Below, one piece after another: positions 35,753 to 46,240 of a stretch of 64,000 bases of DNA; position 1 is the stretch's first letter, and each line of letters starts with the position of its first letter. The position numbers were made by a program, and so were the translations under genes. The notes beneath the pieces were generated by a model that was given only the letters and a program-made list of their open reading frames with translations, was not told where the DNA came from and ran no database searches. The stretch comes from Sympetrum striolatum (lineage: Eukaryota > Arthropoda > Insecta > Odonata > Libellulidae): contig OX388351.1 of the NCBI GenBank assembly GCA_947579665.1, positions 54,940,939 through 55,004,938 on the forward strand, given 5' to 3'.

Positions 35753-35953
35753 CTATCGGTAGGTTTGCGCAGGTTTTTCACACCCCCCTTCCTTGTGGGT
35801 GTTTTCCTGCAGTGGAGTTTTTTTCCTAAGAATCTCTTAGGTTTTTATATCCACAATTCTTCTATTTTTTTCTTCTTCTAATTTCATAATTAATGACGAT
35901 GGGTTAGATGGAAGAAGAGACTTTTAAGTCTCAATCTCGCCCAAATAAAGACG
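35753..35953 (+). mobile_element. LINE 3' tail family L-A, copy A
   Basis: Ordered blocks GTAGGTTTGCGCAGGTTTTT, CCTAAGAATCTCTTAGG, TTTTATATCCAC, GGTTAGATGGAAGAAGAGAC and GTCTCAATCTCGCCCAAATA match 42.72 kb. The last blocks also match the end of the coding LINE fragment at 44.8 kb (minus). It ends directly in an (ATT)n tract, as many non-LTR retrotransposons end in short tandem repeats. It is 5'-truncated, with no coding part. Confidence 0.7.

Positions 35954-35995
<42 letters not shown>
35954..35995 (+). repeat. (ATT)n tract at the LINE 3' end
   Basis: About 14 ATT units follow AAAGACG without a gap. Probably the element's own 3' tail, expanded. Confidence 0.9.
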
Positions 35996-35999
<4 letters not shown>

Positions 36000-36269
36000 T
36001 AATTCAAGTGGTCGCTTCCTTGCAAATTGCTTGTGATACACATTTTATTTATGGCTTCAATGTTCGCGACTTTATTAAATTAAGTACAGTTTTGTGAATT
36101 TTACAAACCTCAGCCGGCGTAATATATTGGAGATCTTTTGTTGTGACGATAATAATAAATCCATAACTTTATTTATTACATCTTTCATCATCTCTATCGG
36201 AAATCGAACTTGGAATATATAAGAGAATGAGAATAATATCAAGATATTATTCAAAAAGAATATACCTTT

Positions 36270-36350
36270 AGTGGTAAGATATAAGAGCTACCGGAAAGTG
36301 GGAGACCTGGATTCGAGTCCCAGTCATGTCACAATTTTTTACTCCTTCAA
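36270..36350 (+). repeat. tRNA-derived SINE, family S1, copy 1
   Basis: GAAAGTGGGAGACCTGG then ATTCGAGTCCCAG and TCATGTCACAATTTTTT align with the 37.6-kb copy. B box GATTCGAGTCC. The 5' half is degraded. Confidence 0.65.
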
Positions 36351-37299
36351 CTTTCTATATGAGAGCATCAAATTCACTCGTACAAGATCAATAATATATG
36401 CTCTCGCTGAATTAATATTTGAGATCAAAGTTAGAAACATCCTTCCTTATGTCGCTGAGAGATTATTGCAATTTGATGTTAATATATTTAGGCCGTCAAA
36501 TGCTCAGTTGCAAGACTAAATCTCAAATTTCGGATGAGCTTTAAATTATTCAGTGATACTGGATTATTCTCCAAGGGAAGCTCAAAAGGGAGCGTTACTT
36601 ATTAAAAAAATCCTGCTCGAATATTGGTGCAAAAGTCTTTGCGCGATAAGCTCTTTGGATGATAGAATAGAATCAAAGATAATCCTTTTGAAAAGTGTAC
36701 TGCTAGAACTTTTATGAAATAAAAACCATCCTTTGAGAATGTTTGCTTCCAGTGCTAATATCTCTGTAGATGTCTGAATTCAACGTTTCCCCGAAAATCA
36801 GTGCAGCACAATGGAAATGAAAGAACAGCAGCAGCAGCTGGAAAGGTTACATCATGCAATTACGAAAAGAATACGCAATGGATGCTGTTTTAATGCCGAT
36901 TCTCTTTTCTCTAATATTTTGACCGTGAAAGTACGTATTTATTTATGTTAACGCTAGCAGCGGTGCATATAGAGAAATACCACGCATTGAAAGAACTCAT
37001 ATGGGACCCGTCGATATTCAGAAGAACTATGCGATGATGAGCAGGAACAAACGCACGATTACAAACCAAATTTGGTAATGAAATGTTAATACCCCATGCC
37101 TCGTTTCACTCTCCCGTTTTTCTGTTTCATATCTCACTTTCCATTCTTACGCATTTACTGAATGTCCTTCCTTTAAACGTCAATCAATAAAACCTCCAAA
37201 TGCGGCTAATCATTCTTAAGTTGTCCTTACCTCAATTGACTTGGATGGTCAATATATGTTTATCTTTATAGAACTATTATCATTTCATTTTCCCAATTA
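36351..37299. other. intermediate-GC DNA, nothing recognised
   Basis: A (CAG)n-like CAGCAGCAGCTG lies near 36827. No gene or repeat supported. Confidence 0.45.
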
Positions 37300-37445
37300 T
37301 AGAATCGCATGCCAAGGTCCCAGGATTGAGTCCTGGCCAGTTGGGTTTTCCCTGATTTGAACATAGGTAATTCAGCTCTTCTGTTACTTTATCTGTGAAT
37401 GTCCATGGATGGATATTAGTGGGGGATATGAAACCGGTAAATACT
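37300..37445 (+). repeat. tRNA-like SINE fragment
   Basis: CGCATGCCAAGGTCCCAGGA then TTGAGTCCTGGCCAG forms a T-arm-like stem with a B-box-like centre. A GGATATGAAACCGGTAAAT string follows at about 37424. The A-box half is missing. Confidence 0.4.
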
Positions 37446-37532
37446 TAAGTAAAATTAGCCAGGAAAACGTTTACACATATGATGGAAATTAAGTTTTGCT
37501 TAGCACAGGAAAGCGTGCAATTTGACCCAAGG

Positions 37533-37690
37533 TTATACAAGAAGTGAAAAATTGTGACTTGGCTGGGTCTCGAACCCAACTTACCAACTAAACGTGGCTC
37601 GGTAGTTTAGTTGATAAGAACTCCAGCCCTGAAAGTGGGAGACCTGGGTTCGAGTGCCAGCCGAGTCACTATATTTCACTTCTTGTATAA
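37533..37690. repeat. head-to-head inverted pair of S1 SINEs
   Basis: The + copy has a full 73-nt tRNA-like head (37596-37668): a seven-pair acceptor stem GGCTCGG/CCGAGTC with one wobble, D-arm TAGTTTAGTTGATAAGA, and TTCGAG in the T-loop position. The anticodon stem does not pair, so it is not a working tRNA. A minus copy lies just upstream, with its middle deleted. Arms 37533-37578 and 37645-37690 form a 46-bp palindrome including the CACTTCTTGTATAA body. Confidence 0.8.
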
Positions 37691-38015
37691 TGTTTAGGCA
37701 TATGTTTAAGGCACGAAGTCCAGATCGATACCATCTATAGAAAACGTCACTGCATAATATTGCTATTTTACAAGGCATAAAAATATAGTTTGTTCCATTT
37801 TCACCCCATTCCAAGAATATTAAATTCCTGAATCGTAATTTTTACTATGTATTTATGTTGCAATTAGTTATGGGGACACTTTGAATAGCGTACAAACACT
37901 TGAGTTTTGTAACATTTTGAGTCAAGTTCCACATATACTTAATATCCTTTGATTCAATTCTAAAAAAGTAGTACATGGCTATTTTCTAATGCCTTCAATT
38001 ATAAATCTGTACCTC
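37691..38015. other. AT-rich DNA, nothing recognised
   Basis: No structure supported. Confidence 0.5.
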
Positions 38016-38335
38016 ATAAAACTATTTTAAAATCGCCTCTAAGCCGTCTTTGTCAACGTTTCCACCAGTTTTGGAAACAACGGAAAGTCCCGGGTTATCT
38101 ACCTTCTGGGAATCACCCAGTGTAGATTTCACTACTGATACTAAGAACATTAAGATTCTTTAGGTATTCTGTTTCCCGTAAAAATGATAGCTTGGCTGTT
38201 TAAAAGTACACTGGGTGATTCCGATAAAGTGATACGGGACTTACTGTTGTTTCCAAAACTGTTGGCAACGCCGAAACGGAACGATGAAAGAGATTTTGGG
38301 AGATTTTATAAACCTTTAATTCATTAACAGTCGTT
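38016..38335. mobile_element. fold-back MITE, family M1, copy B
   Basis: The arms share AGTTTTGGAAACAACGGAAAG, CCCG and GGAATCACCCAGTGTA in inverse (about 38040-38124 and 38207-38300). The ends AAGCCGTCTTTGTC and TTCATTAACAGTCGTTTTCC match copy A at 4.8-5.06 kb. The centre differs from copy A, so the family is defined by its ends. Some arm mismatches and an indel suggest an older insertion. Confidence 0.75.
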
Positions 38336-38439
38336 TTCCTTTCCTCACCCCAACTCTTAAAGCGTTCATCTGACAGTGAAAATAAACAACCGCAATACAT
38401 CTTTGAGACGCGGATTAGAAAGGATAACACCGCGATATG

Positions 38440-38970
38440 TTTCAGCAGCTTTCTTGGGCGGGAATTAAAAACTTAGAGGCGGATTAAGCCGCAATGAGGG
38501 CTTTTCGTTACTTACGCTACTTCCCCGTGCCCTACTTGTCCGCGCCGATGTGCAAATCAGCCGGTGCATTGGTGCTAATCCGTACGCACCATAATACATA
38601 CGGCGAAGAATTTGCGATAAAAAAAGCTCAGCGGTAAGGAAAGCGCATATTTGAAGTGGACTTTTGTTTTCCTTGCGCGCTGCGGTTCTCTGCATCGAAA
38701 CGTCCTCTGTTTTCCGGCGAGAAGGCCAGAGGGCAGGCGAGTCGACCGCACAGTCCCAACGACAGAGGGCGGCACGACCGCAGTATCCGGAGAACTCAGC
38801 TGTTCCCGTAAATGGTGAGAGAGAAGGATTATGAACACATGCGGCGACTTCCCTGCGAATAAGATTCCGGATCGAAAATATGAAACGATTCCCTCAGATT
38901 AAAACGTTACACCGCAGACGCGCTCTGTTTTTCCTTGTTTCTCGCCGTATCCTCCTCCTCAACATCATCC
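38440..38970. promoter_or_regulatory. CpG-rich island I10
   Basis: Dense in CG dinucleotides and repeat-free. The minus frames of 76-87 codons are arginine-rich low complexity. No gene called. Confidence 0.28.
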
Positions 38971-40037
38971 TACCCCCCTTGGGGTGAGAATCTGAGAATA
39001 TGGACCCTTGTTAGGGAATTAAGAATACCAACACCGCAAAGAATTGGTCGCTGCATTAAGCATGTGATGGCGACGGAGGTTTCGATATATCCTGACACAT
39101 GAAGGAAGTCGACTATTACGGAATTGCGACTATTGCGAAAAATTATTGAATAAGGTTCATTACTTTTGAATATAGTAAGCTGCCAAAAAGAGATATTGGA
39201 ATATATAGATACATTACTTGAGTCGTAATTGAATGTCCCCTTTTCAAGAATACATAAAACCATCATAAAAGTACTAGGCAATCTGCATTTTATATTTAAT
39301 GACCGCTTATTAAAAAATATATTCAGTATTTAAACTTTATGGATTGTGTATTGCATAAAGCATTTATTTATTTTTTGATGTTATCTTCGTTCTGATCGTC
39401 TACTTTTAATGCGATTGATTGTAAAAATGAGATAGCAATAAAAAAATCTCTAGCAATCCGCAGAAAGACATGCTTTTTTCTGTTCGCATGATTAAGGTGA
39501 GTTTAACTGATTCTTTTATCCAGCGTCGCCTTCAGTCATTCTTCCTTCATTTTGACTGGTATGAATTATGTATGCTGTCATGAGGGCTTCATTAAAAATG
39601 ATGCTGATATTCACGATCGTTTATCATCCGCTTAAGCCACTGTCAACGCCCGTGGTCGTGCTTACCTAATTGAATTTCTATTTTAATTCTCATTACATTG
39701 ATAACACAAAATGGCAATCTTTAAAGTATAGTTTTCAACATTTAGGACGATACACAACACTGTTTACGGATATATTCTCAGTAGAATTATCATCTAAGCA
39801 TCTCTGATTTGAAACGGAGAATTAAAAAAAAACAGTATTATGGTTGAATTCACATAATGAGGTTCTTTTTCAAGAGGAGATTAAATTAATTAAAGATTTT
39901 CGGGTTATTTAGTGGTTTTTCTTAATTATTTTTCTCTGTTCATTCGTTTGACGAGGAAAATTCAATATATTTCGTAATAGTTAAAATCATATATGTTTTC
40001 CATTATAATAGTCCATATAATATATATGTAATACGAA
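38971..40037. other. AT-rich DNA, nothing recognised
   Basis: Includes a 103-codon minus frame at 38970-39281 without recognisable motifs. Confidence 0.45.
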
Positions 40038-40043
40038 TTTTAA

Positions 40044-40833
40044 CCCGTGGAAGGCACACCTCCTTCCAGCACTTTAGGAAGGCACACTAGTGCGAATTAG
40101 GCTTTTCCAACTTTAAACGCGTATAACTTTTTTGTTTATTTAGATACAGTAAAAATTGCAACGCGTTTTAGACGCGCAATTTAATTGTGCTTTTAGATGT
40201 ATCATTAATTTTTTAACAAAATTTCATTTTGTTAATGAAATTTTGCAATTTGTAAGTCGCCGTATTCCAAAAATCACTTTTTTTATTTTTACATAACTTT
40301 TATAAACAATCTTCCTAACTGCTGAAAGTTATTGAAATTCTTAGCTAAAGCGTTATTGTTTTGAATAATTTAAGTCATTATTTAATTGGTAAATAATAAA
40401 TATTTTTAAAAGCTATCTGAACATGCAGTAATTCTGGTATCTGAAAATGAACAAATATCGATTAAGTACCAAGAACTTTTATTGTCTTACAAATTTACAT
40501 GTAAATGATTTTGTTCAACAATAACTCTTTAGCTAAGAATTTCAATAACTTTCAGCAGTTAGGAAGATTGTTTATAAAATTTATGTAAAAATAAAAAAAG
40601 TGATTTTTGGAAAACGGCGACTTACAAATTGCAAAATTTCATTAACAAAATAAAATTTTGTTAAAAAATTAATGATACATCTAAAAGCACAATTAAATTG
40701 CGCGTCTAAAATGCACTGCAATTTTTACTGTATCTAAATAAACAAAAAAGTTATACGCGTTCAAAGTTGGAAAAGCCAAATTCGCACTAGTGTGCCTTCC
40801 TAAAGTGCTGGAAGGAGGTGTGCCTTCCACGGG
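40044..40833. mobile_element. piggyBac-type non-autonomous element with 317-bp inverted arms
   Basis: The element starts CCCGTGGAAGGCACACC and ends with its inverse GGTGTGCCTTCCACGGG. It is flanked on both sides by TTAA (40040-40043 and 40834-40837), the target site of piggyBac transposons, whose ends typically begin CCC. The left arm 40044-40360 and right arm 40517-40833 are each 317 bp and match with only scattered differences. Each terminus also holds a small internal inverted pair (GGAAGG/CCTTCC). The 156-bp centre is AT-rich with no frame. There is no transposase, so movement would need one in trans. A transcript would fold into a long perfect-looking hairpin. Confidence 0.93.
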
Positions 40834-40837
40834 TTAA

Positions 40838-41325
40838 ACCTTCAGCTACTATCTATGTTTTATTCTACTCATTACAACCTCAGCACCCAGCAATGAGTTT
40901 TATCCTATTACGACAGAGAGATATTAATATCCTGGATTTTAATTTAATATAGTCTATATAAATAAATATAAAAAATAATAGGAAAACTGTAACAAAAGCA
41001 TTACTGCAGTTATGTGTTTTAGAAATATGGTAGCAATTGTCTTTGTGCGGACGAAGATATCAGCAACTTATTATTCTGAACCTTTAAACGTTTGTTTGTT
41101 TCTGTAAATTTTAGGCAGCCATTCCATTTGCTTGCGTACGTGCTGTTGAGTATCGTTTAAATATTCCGAGGCTAGCATTACACACACATGCGATATAGTA
41201 GTATAAACACTCTAATGGTTTCATTAATTCAATTAGTATATTTTTGTTAGGAAAATGGTGCTGGTTGGAATTTTAAATAAAGAGAATTTCTTTTTAATTA
41301 CCCTCGTGTGCTTATAATTTTCAAA
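40838..41325. other. AT-rich DNA, nothing recognised
   Basis: No structure supported. Confidence 0.5.
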
Positions 41326-41329
41326 AATA

Positions 41330-41700
41330 CAAGTTCTGAATTCCCACGAGATGGCAGCATTTTAAATTTTAGGGAAGACACGAGTAAAAAAAGGAGAATT
41401 GAAATGGTGCCTTCGATACGTTTTGTTTCAAGCGGCGTTTTTTATTGCGCGATCATGTCCACGAGTGGCCTTTTTTGAGGTATAAATCAGAGGCGTTGTA
41501 ATCCCTTAAATCCGAACAATAAATATCTCTGACGCTATGGACGCAAAATGCCGCTCCAAGTGTAATCTCAGCGAGGGGGACTTCAGACTCATTGGCGGCA
41601 ATCCGTCATGCGAACAACTGTGATTGCCTCGAAAGCTGCAACACGCTCCGTGGGAATCAATTGCGACCAACGATATAAATATTTAGACCAAGGTTAGGTC
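41330..41700. promoter_or_regulatory. CpG-richer island I11
   Basis: Less AT-rich, repeat-free, with scattered CG steps (for example CAAGCGGCG, ATTGCGCGATC). Function unknown. Confidence 0.22.
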
Positions 41701-42715
41701 TTAGGAGGATTCAGGGTTATCCGGCCTAAAATGTGCACAAGAACTTCAATAGCTTTAACAAGTATATACTAAACATCATCATCATACAAGAAGCAAAAGT
41801 CGAATGAGATGAAGTCGAAGGTAGAAGGCGTTACTTGGTGGAAAGACATTATTTATAATTCAAATGAATTATCGGTTGAAATTATGCAAATATTGACCCA
41901 TATACTTGGTAATAAAAGCTCATAACAAATTAAATATCGAAATTAAAAATACATTTTCTGGGTTAAAAATAAATTTTCTGATTTTCTTGTTTCAACCGAA
42001 AAAAATCGCTTGAACAGTGATAATTATCGATTAATGAATTTTTTCATTAGCCTCATTATTCTCTATCTATTATTTAGTTAACATAGCATCGGTGTCATGT
42101 AAAAAGGGCCGTGGGTGCTACAGTTGTATTTATTATGATATGTATCTTCTACGTTAGTAAAATCTGCAAAATAAGAGATGTTTATGAATTTATATTGATG
42201 TGTTTTTTTCACATGGTAGATATGACAGGTAAAAATAATGTGATGCATAAATAACAAGGCGCACTGCAATGAATTATGTAACACTGCGTAAAATATTTTT
42301 ATGACTTTGAATCCAATTAGTCATCAGCACAGTTAAAGTGTATTTTATAAAAATTCTTGTGAATGTTTTCTGTCAACAACCCACTATTACTACCGCAATT
42401 ATAATATCATTTTTCTATAACACGCTGAATATGACGATATAATAATTTTCTGTGGTTGGTGATGGTTGTTGTTATATCCTATACGTGTTTTGCACAACTA
42501 TTGCTTTCCTCTTGCGTTTCTTTTAATCTTCCCCTCAAATAAATCTAACCAGTCTCTATCCAATGTGATTCTCTAAAATATTCAGATGATAGCAATATTT
42601 AGGTCTTGGATGAATGATATCTTTCAAAGACCACTATCACAATTGACTCTTTCGTTTGCGTTACAGTACTACTTTTGTGATTTCCATGTATGCACAGCAT
42701 TCTTTTACATTGTAC
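41701..42715. other. AT-rich DNA, nothing recognised
   Basis: No structure supported. Confidence 0.45.
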
Positions 42716-42960
42716 TATCAGTCGGCTTGCGCGGGTTTTTCAAACCCTCCATCTTTGTGGGTGATTTCCTGTTACGGATCTTTTATTCCTAAGATATCAC
42801 CTTAGGTTTTTATACATCCACTCCTTCTAAAGTTTACCTCTCTATTTCTATTCACCTACGCAAAACTTTTTATGTATATAATATCATTGATAAAGGTTAG
42901 ATAGCAGAAGAGACTTTTCAGTCTCAATCTCGCCTTAATAAAGACCTTATAGAATTGTAA
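42716..42960 (+). mobile_element. LINE 3' tail family L-A, copy B
   Basis: CTATCAGTCGGCTTGCGCGG, GGTGATTTCCTG, CCTAAGATATCACCTTAGG, then AGATAGCAGAAGAGACTTTT and CAGTCTCAATCTCGCC, and a final AATAAAGAC. Collinear with copy A. No (ATT)n tail remains. Confidence 0.7.
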
Positions 42961-42974
42961 TTTTTTACCACTAA

Positions 42975-43045
42975 ATACCTTGTACTAGTTAGGGTTCAAA
43001 CCTGAAATGCCATTGTTGGTATGTCAGCAAGCTAACCCCTGCCCA
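42975..43045 (-). repeat. tRNA-derived SINE fragment
   Basis: On the minus strand: GGGGTTAGCTTGCTGACA (A-box region), then CAGGTTTGAACCCTAAC with a B-box-like GGTTTGAACCC. tRNA-like spacing, no acceptor stem. Confidence 0.5.
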
Positions 43046-43089
43046 TCGAGACTAGAATTAACATCATGCGAATCAGAGATGTCCTGAGG

Positions 43090-43200
43090 TTGCATTGCCA
43101 TTTGGGTTAGTGTCTTCGACTTCCGAGAAAGCGGTCCCAGGTTTGGATCCCGGTGGTAGCCCATATGAGCGTAATTAGCTCTATGCACTTAAAATAATGC
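43090..43200 (+). repeat. tRNA-derived SINE, family S2, copy 2
   Basis: GTGTCTTCGACTTCCGAGAA, AGCGGTCCCAGG, TTTGGATCCCGGTGG and AGCCCA parallel the 2.44-kb and 54.7-kb copies. B box GGTTTGGATCC. The distal body is not clearly preserved. Confidence 0.6.
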
Positions 43201-43655
43201 ATTGCCTTTGGCCATGTGAGTGTATTTAAATACTCTGAATAAGCATCTCTCAGTTTCTTCCTAACCTAAAATTTAGAATTCGATTTTTTTGGTAAGCATT
43301 AGATTTGAGTTCACACTCCATATTTATATTGTGTTCAGAACTTGAAATCAAAATATAAATCAATAATTTATTTGTTTAAATTTGGAATTGTTAAATTATA
43401 TTTGATTATATTTGTTACCTTTAACCTTTCTACATAAGCAATGCTTAGTCAATATCGTCCACTAAAATATCTCTTGGTTGAAAATACGTATTTCTCAATT
43501 TAAATCATCAGATCAAATGCTGATAGGGCCTTCATTGAGAAAATTGACATTACCTGAAAATACTTATAAGAGGAAACGAGGCTTACCACACTAGATGAGG
43601 AATGAAATAGTTTTCTCTTGCTTTCATCACAGAGCCAGATTACAACCAGTGAAAC
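43201..43655. other. AT-rich DNA, nothing recognised
   Basis: No structure supported. Confidence 0.5.
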
Positions 43656-43659
43656 CTCC

Positions 43660-44235
43660 CCTCATGAATACAGCGCAATAACTCTATGAAAAGCACTTTC
43701 GATGCAAAACGACCAGAATGAATTCAATTATTCAGCGTCATTCATTTCGCAAAGACGTAAACGTAGAGTTGTCGGGAAGTTCCGCTGTGAATCTTTCCCG
43801 CTCATTATAATAACTCAACCCATTAAAAGTAAAGGAACGCTGCATCGAGCCATAAATCAGCAAAGGTTTCGGACTTGGCCGTATCTTTTAGATCTCTTGC
43901 AATCCCTCTTCCGCAGCCCCTGTCCCTTGCAAGCCCCTGAAAAACTTTTCAGCCCATCTGCCGCTGCAGCTCCTTCCCCCAACAACCACTACCACCTTCT
44001 GTAAACTCCCCTGTCCTTGTCATTATCAGGGAATCCGAGTCTCCTTAAACCCTTTTTACAGCACGTACCCTTGCCAAGCGCACACTATCTCCATCTAGAA
44101 TGATCCGCCCTTTGTGTTAGCCCTTAACACTTTTTTCCCTCCCAATCCTCGTCTGCCGTCTTCGATTTCCTGTCCCGTTATCGGATTGCGCGGATGACAC
44201 GTCTTCTGCGGTGGCTTTGGTGACTCCATGCACCA
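43660..44235. promoter_or_regulatory. GC/pyrimidine-rich island I12
   Basis: C/T-rich + strand from about 43895 to 44010, with CCGCTGCAGC and an AAAACTTTTCAGCCC block. The 100-codon + frame at 43702-44004 has no known domain and ends in low-complexity P/S/A/N. Confidence 0.25.
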
Positions 44236-44335
44236 CCTCAAGTATTTACTATGTTAATTTGCAACCATTATTGTTATTATTGTGAATACATACTTGGTAT
44301 ATGGTCCACGAATATACCAATTATATGCATGGAGT

Positions 44336-44398
44336 TGTAAATCATTACATAATTTGCTGAATTTGTTGTGAATCATTATATAATTTGCTGAATTTGTG
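44336..44398. repeat. tandem duplication, 31-bp period
   Basis: ATCATTACATAATTTGCTGA (44341) recurs as ATCATTATATAATTTGCTGA (44372). Confidence 0.85.
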
Positions 44399-44400
44399 AT

Positions 44401-44814
44401 TGATTTTCATTTTATAATCAGTGCAATAGTCAAGTATATGCAGTATTTACAATTTTGGAATCTTAAGAGGTTTTTGTGATTGTTTTTGTAAGATTAATAT
44501 TAATTTTGTTAGAAACGATTAAAGTTGTATTTAAATTTTCTACATTAATATACAAAATACTCCAAATTTTAAATCATTTGTAATCTTAGGCTTGTGGTTA
44601 TTCAACTTGGCACCTCCTGAAGAGCCTACTTTCTGGCTCAGGAGAGCCAAAAAGATGAATATTTACAATCCTGTTCCTTGAACTTAAATGTCATGTAAAT
44701 TCATTTGTAAGCCGTTCACAGGCAGGGCATATTATTTACATTGTATTATTGTATTTTTGAGTTTTCTGAATAAATTATTCTTATAATTTTAACAAACATA
44801 TTATGATAATTATT
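44401..44814. other. AT-rich DNA, possible + strand LINE tail
   Basis: GTATTATTGTATTTTTGAGT then TTTCTGAATAAATTATTCTT (about 44740-44780) resembles a non-LTR 3' end with a polyadenylation-type AATAAA. Uncertain. Confidence 0.3.
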
Positions 44815-45485
44815 ATTTCTAAGGGACTTTATCTGGCGGAACTGAGACTTACGAGTCCAATCTTCCATTTAATCAAGATATTTATATTTATATAAAAATA
44901 CAAATTTTTCAACAAAATAAAATGCAAATCCATAGAACATACATGAAAAATAGAAATAAATAAATTAATTTAATATGATACAAAATAAAAATGAATACTT
45001 ATATGATGCAGTCTTATACAAAATACAATATATAAATAAATCTATTTAACTTACTACAGAATAAAAATTAATACTAATATAATAAATTGTTATTCAAATA
45101 CGATCATATAAAACTATTGAAATAGAAACATGAACGCATAAAATTACGAAAGAAGAAGAGCAAATACAGTAAATAAAACTACAAATTGAAGGGTGTTTCT
45201 GTCAGCGCAATTCTGTTCAGAGAGTAATAGTTACGTAATGTGCTTCTTAAATGATAGTGGGGATGGCGAATTTCTAACAATAGGAGTGAGCGCGTTCCAG
45301 CGTCTGCGGGCGGTAACATGAAAAGATTTGTTATATTTATCAGATCTTTGAATAGGTATTTGCATTAAATGAGATCCTCTTGTTATATCTCTATGAAAGT
45401 GCTGACATCTTTGTGTGGAGATTCTCAGTATAACTTTCTGTCCACAGTCAACCGCGTGGCGTATCTTATTATATAACAAAAGGAA
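44815..45485 (-). pseudogene. 5'-truncated LINE: reverse-transcriptase C-terminus plus 3' UTR
   Basis: The minus frame 45479-45231 (82 codons) ends in the classic C-terminus of CR1/jockey-like reverse transcriptases: an RDITRGSH block, IPIQRSDKYNKSFHVTA, RRRWNALTPIVRN (the usual rLWNsLP motif with small changes) and SFKKHIT followed by a stop. The 3' UTR follows on the minus strand. It ends with ATGGAAGATTGGACTCGTAA and GTCTCAGTTCCGCC, then AATAATAATTAT. That end matches the L-A tails at 35.9 and 42.9 kb. The catalytic domain is missing; the 5' break lies next to the fold-back element at 45510. Confidence 0.82.
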
Positions 45486-45509
45486 GGATGGTTAATGATG
45501 GTTATGTTA

Positions 45510-45725
45510 TTAAGATAAAAGAAACCAAAAAACATCAAAAATCAACTTACATGTACCAATACGTATTTAAATCCCAATGAGACCTTTTTTAAGGAAAGAC
45601 AGACAGGAAAGAATTGCTGGCAGAAAGAGTCTGTCTTGCCCTGAAAACGGTCTCATCGAAATTGAAATACGTATCGGCACATGTAAGTTGATTTTTGATG
45701 ATTTTTGGTGTTTTTTCTTATCTTA
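45510..45725. mobile_element. fold-back element, family M2
   Basis: The left arm (45510-45617) and right arm (45629-45725) share CATCAAAAATCAACTTACATGT, AATACGTATTT, GATGAGACC and AGACAGAC in inverse, with a short centre and several indels. No coding content. No target duplication identified. Confidence 0.8.
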
Positions 45726-46165
45726 GTATCCTATTATGCATTGTTTATCCCCTATATGTAATTTTTGATTTGTATTGAATTTTAAATCCACAGCAGATGA
45801 ATTACTCATTTAGAATATAAATGGAATTATTACCTATCATTACTGCTTATGAGATTCTCCTCTAAATGATTTAGGGATCGCTGAATGAATTTCGAATAAA
45901 TTGATGATGTTTAATGTTTATGAAAGACTGGGTGTCCCTAAATGTTAAGTAGTAGTATCAATATTCGTAAAAAAATGGCGTTTCCGATTTTTAGCAATAC
46001 AAGAATTGAGGATATTAATATTATCCTATAGCTTTAAATCTTAAACATGATTAAAATATAGTGTTCTTTTAGGAGAATAATTGAGTTTTAATTTAAAATT
46101 TGCATTTTTTTTAGTAAACTAATGGTCTTAAACATAATTTTTTCAATTATTTGCGTATTTAAAGT
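45726..46165. other. AT-rich DNA, nothing recognised
   Basis: No structure supported. Confidence 0.5.
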
Positions 46166-46169
46166 TCTC

Positions 46170-46240
46170 CCAATTCGTACAAGAAGTGAATATAGTGTAA
46201 GGGCTGGACTTGAATTTAAAGGCCAACATAAGTATCGCCG
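46170..46240 (-). repeat. tRNA-derived SINE, family S1, fragment
   Basis: TACAAGAAGTGAATATAGTG then GGGCTGGACTTGAAT matches the inverse of the 37.65-37.69-kb body and T-arm. The rest is lost. Confidence 0.6.

Noticed and set aside
37596..37668. Functional tRNA gene
   Set aside because: Length and acceptor stem fit, but the anticodon stem does not pair and a SINE body follows.
37581..37814. Minus frame with AGTRTQVSHFQGWSSYQLNY
   Set aside because: Antisense reading of the S1 SINE head, not a protein.
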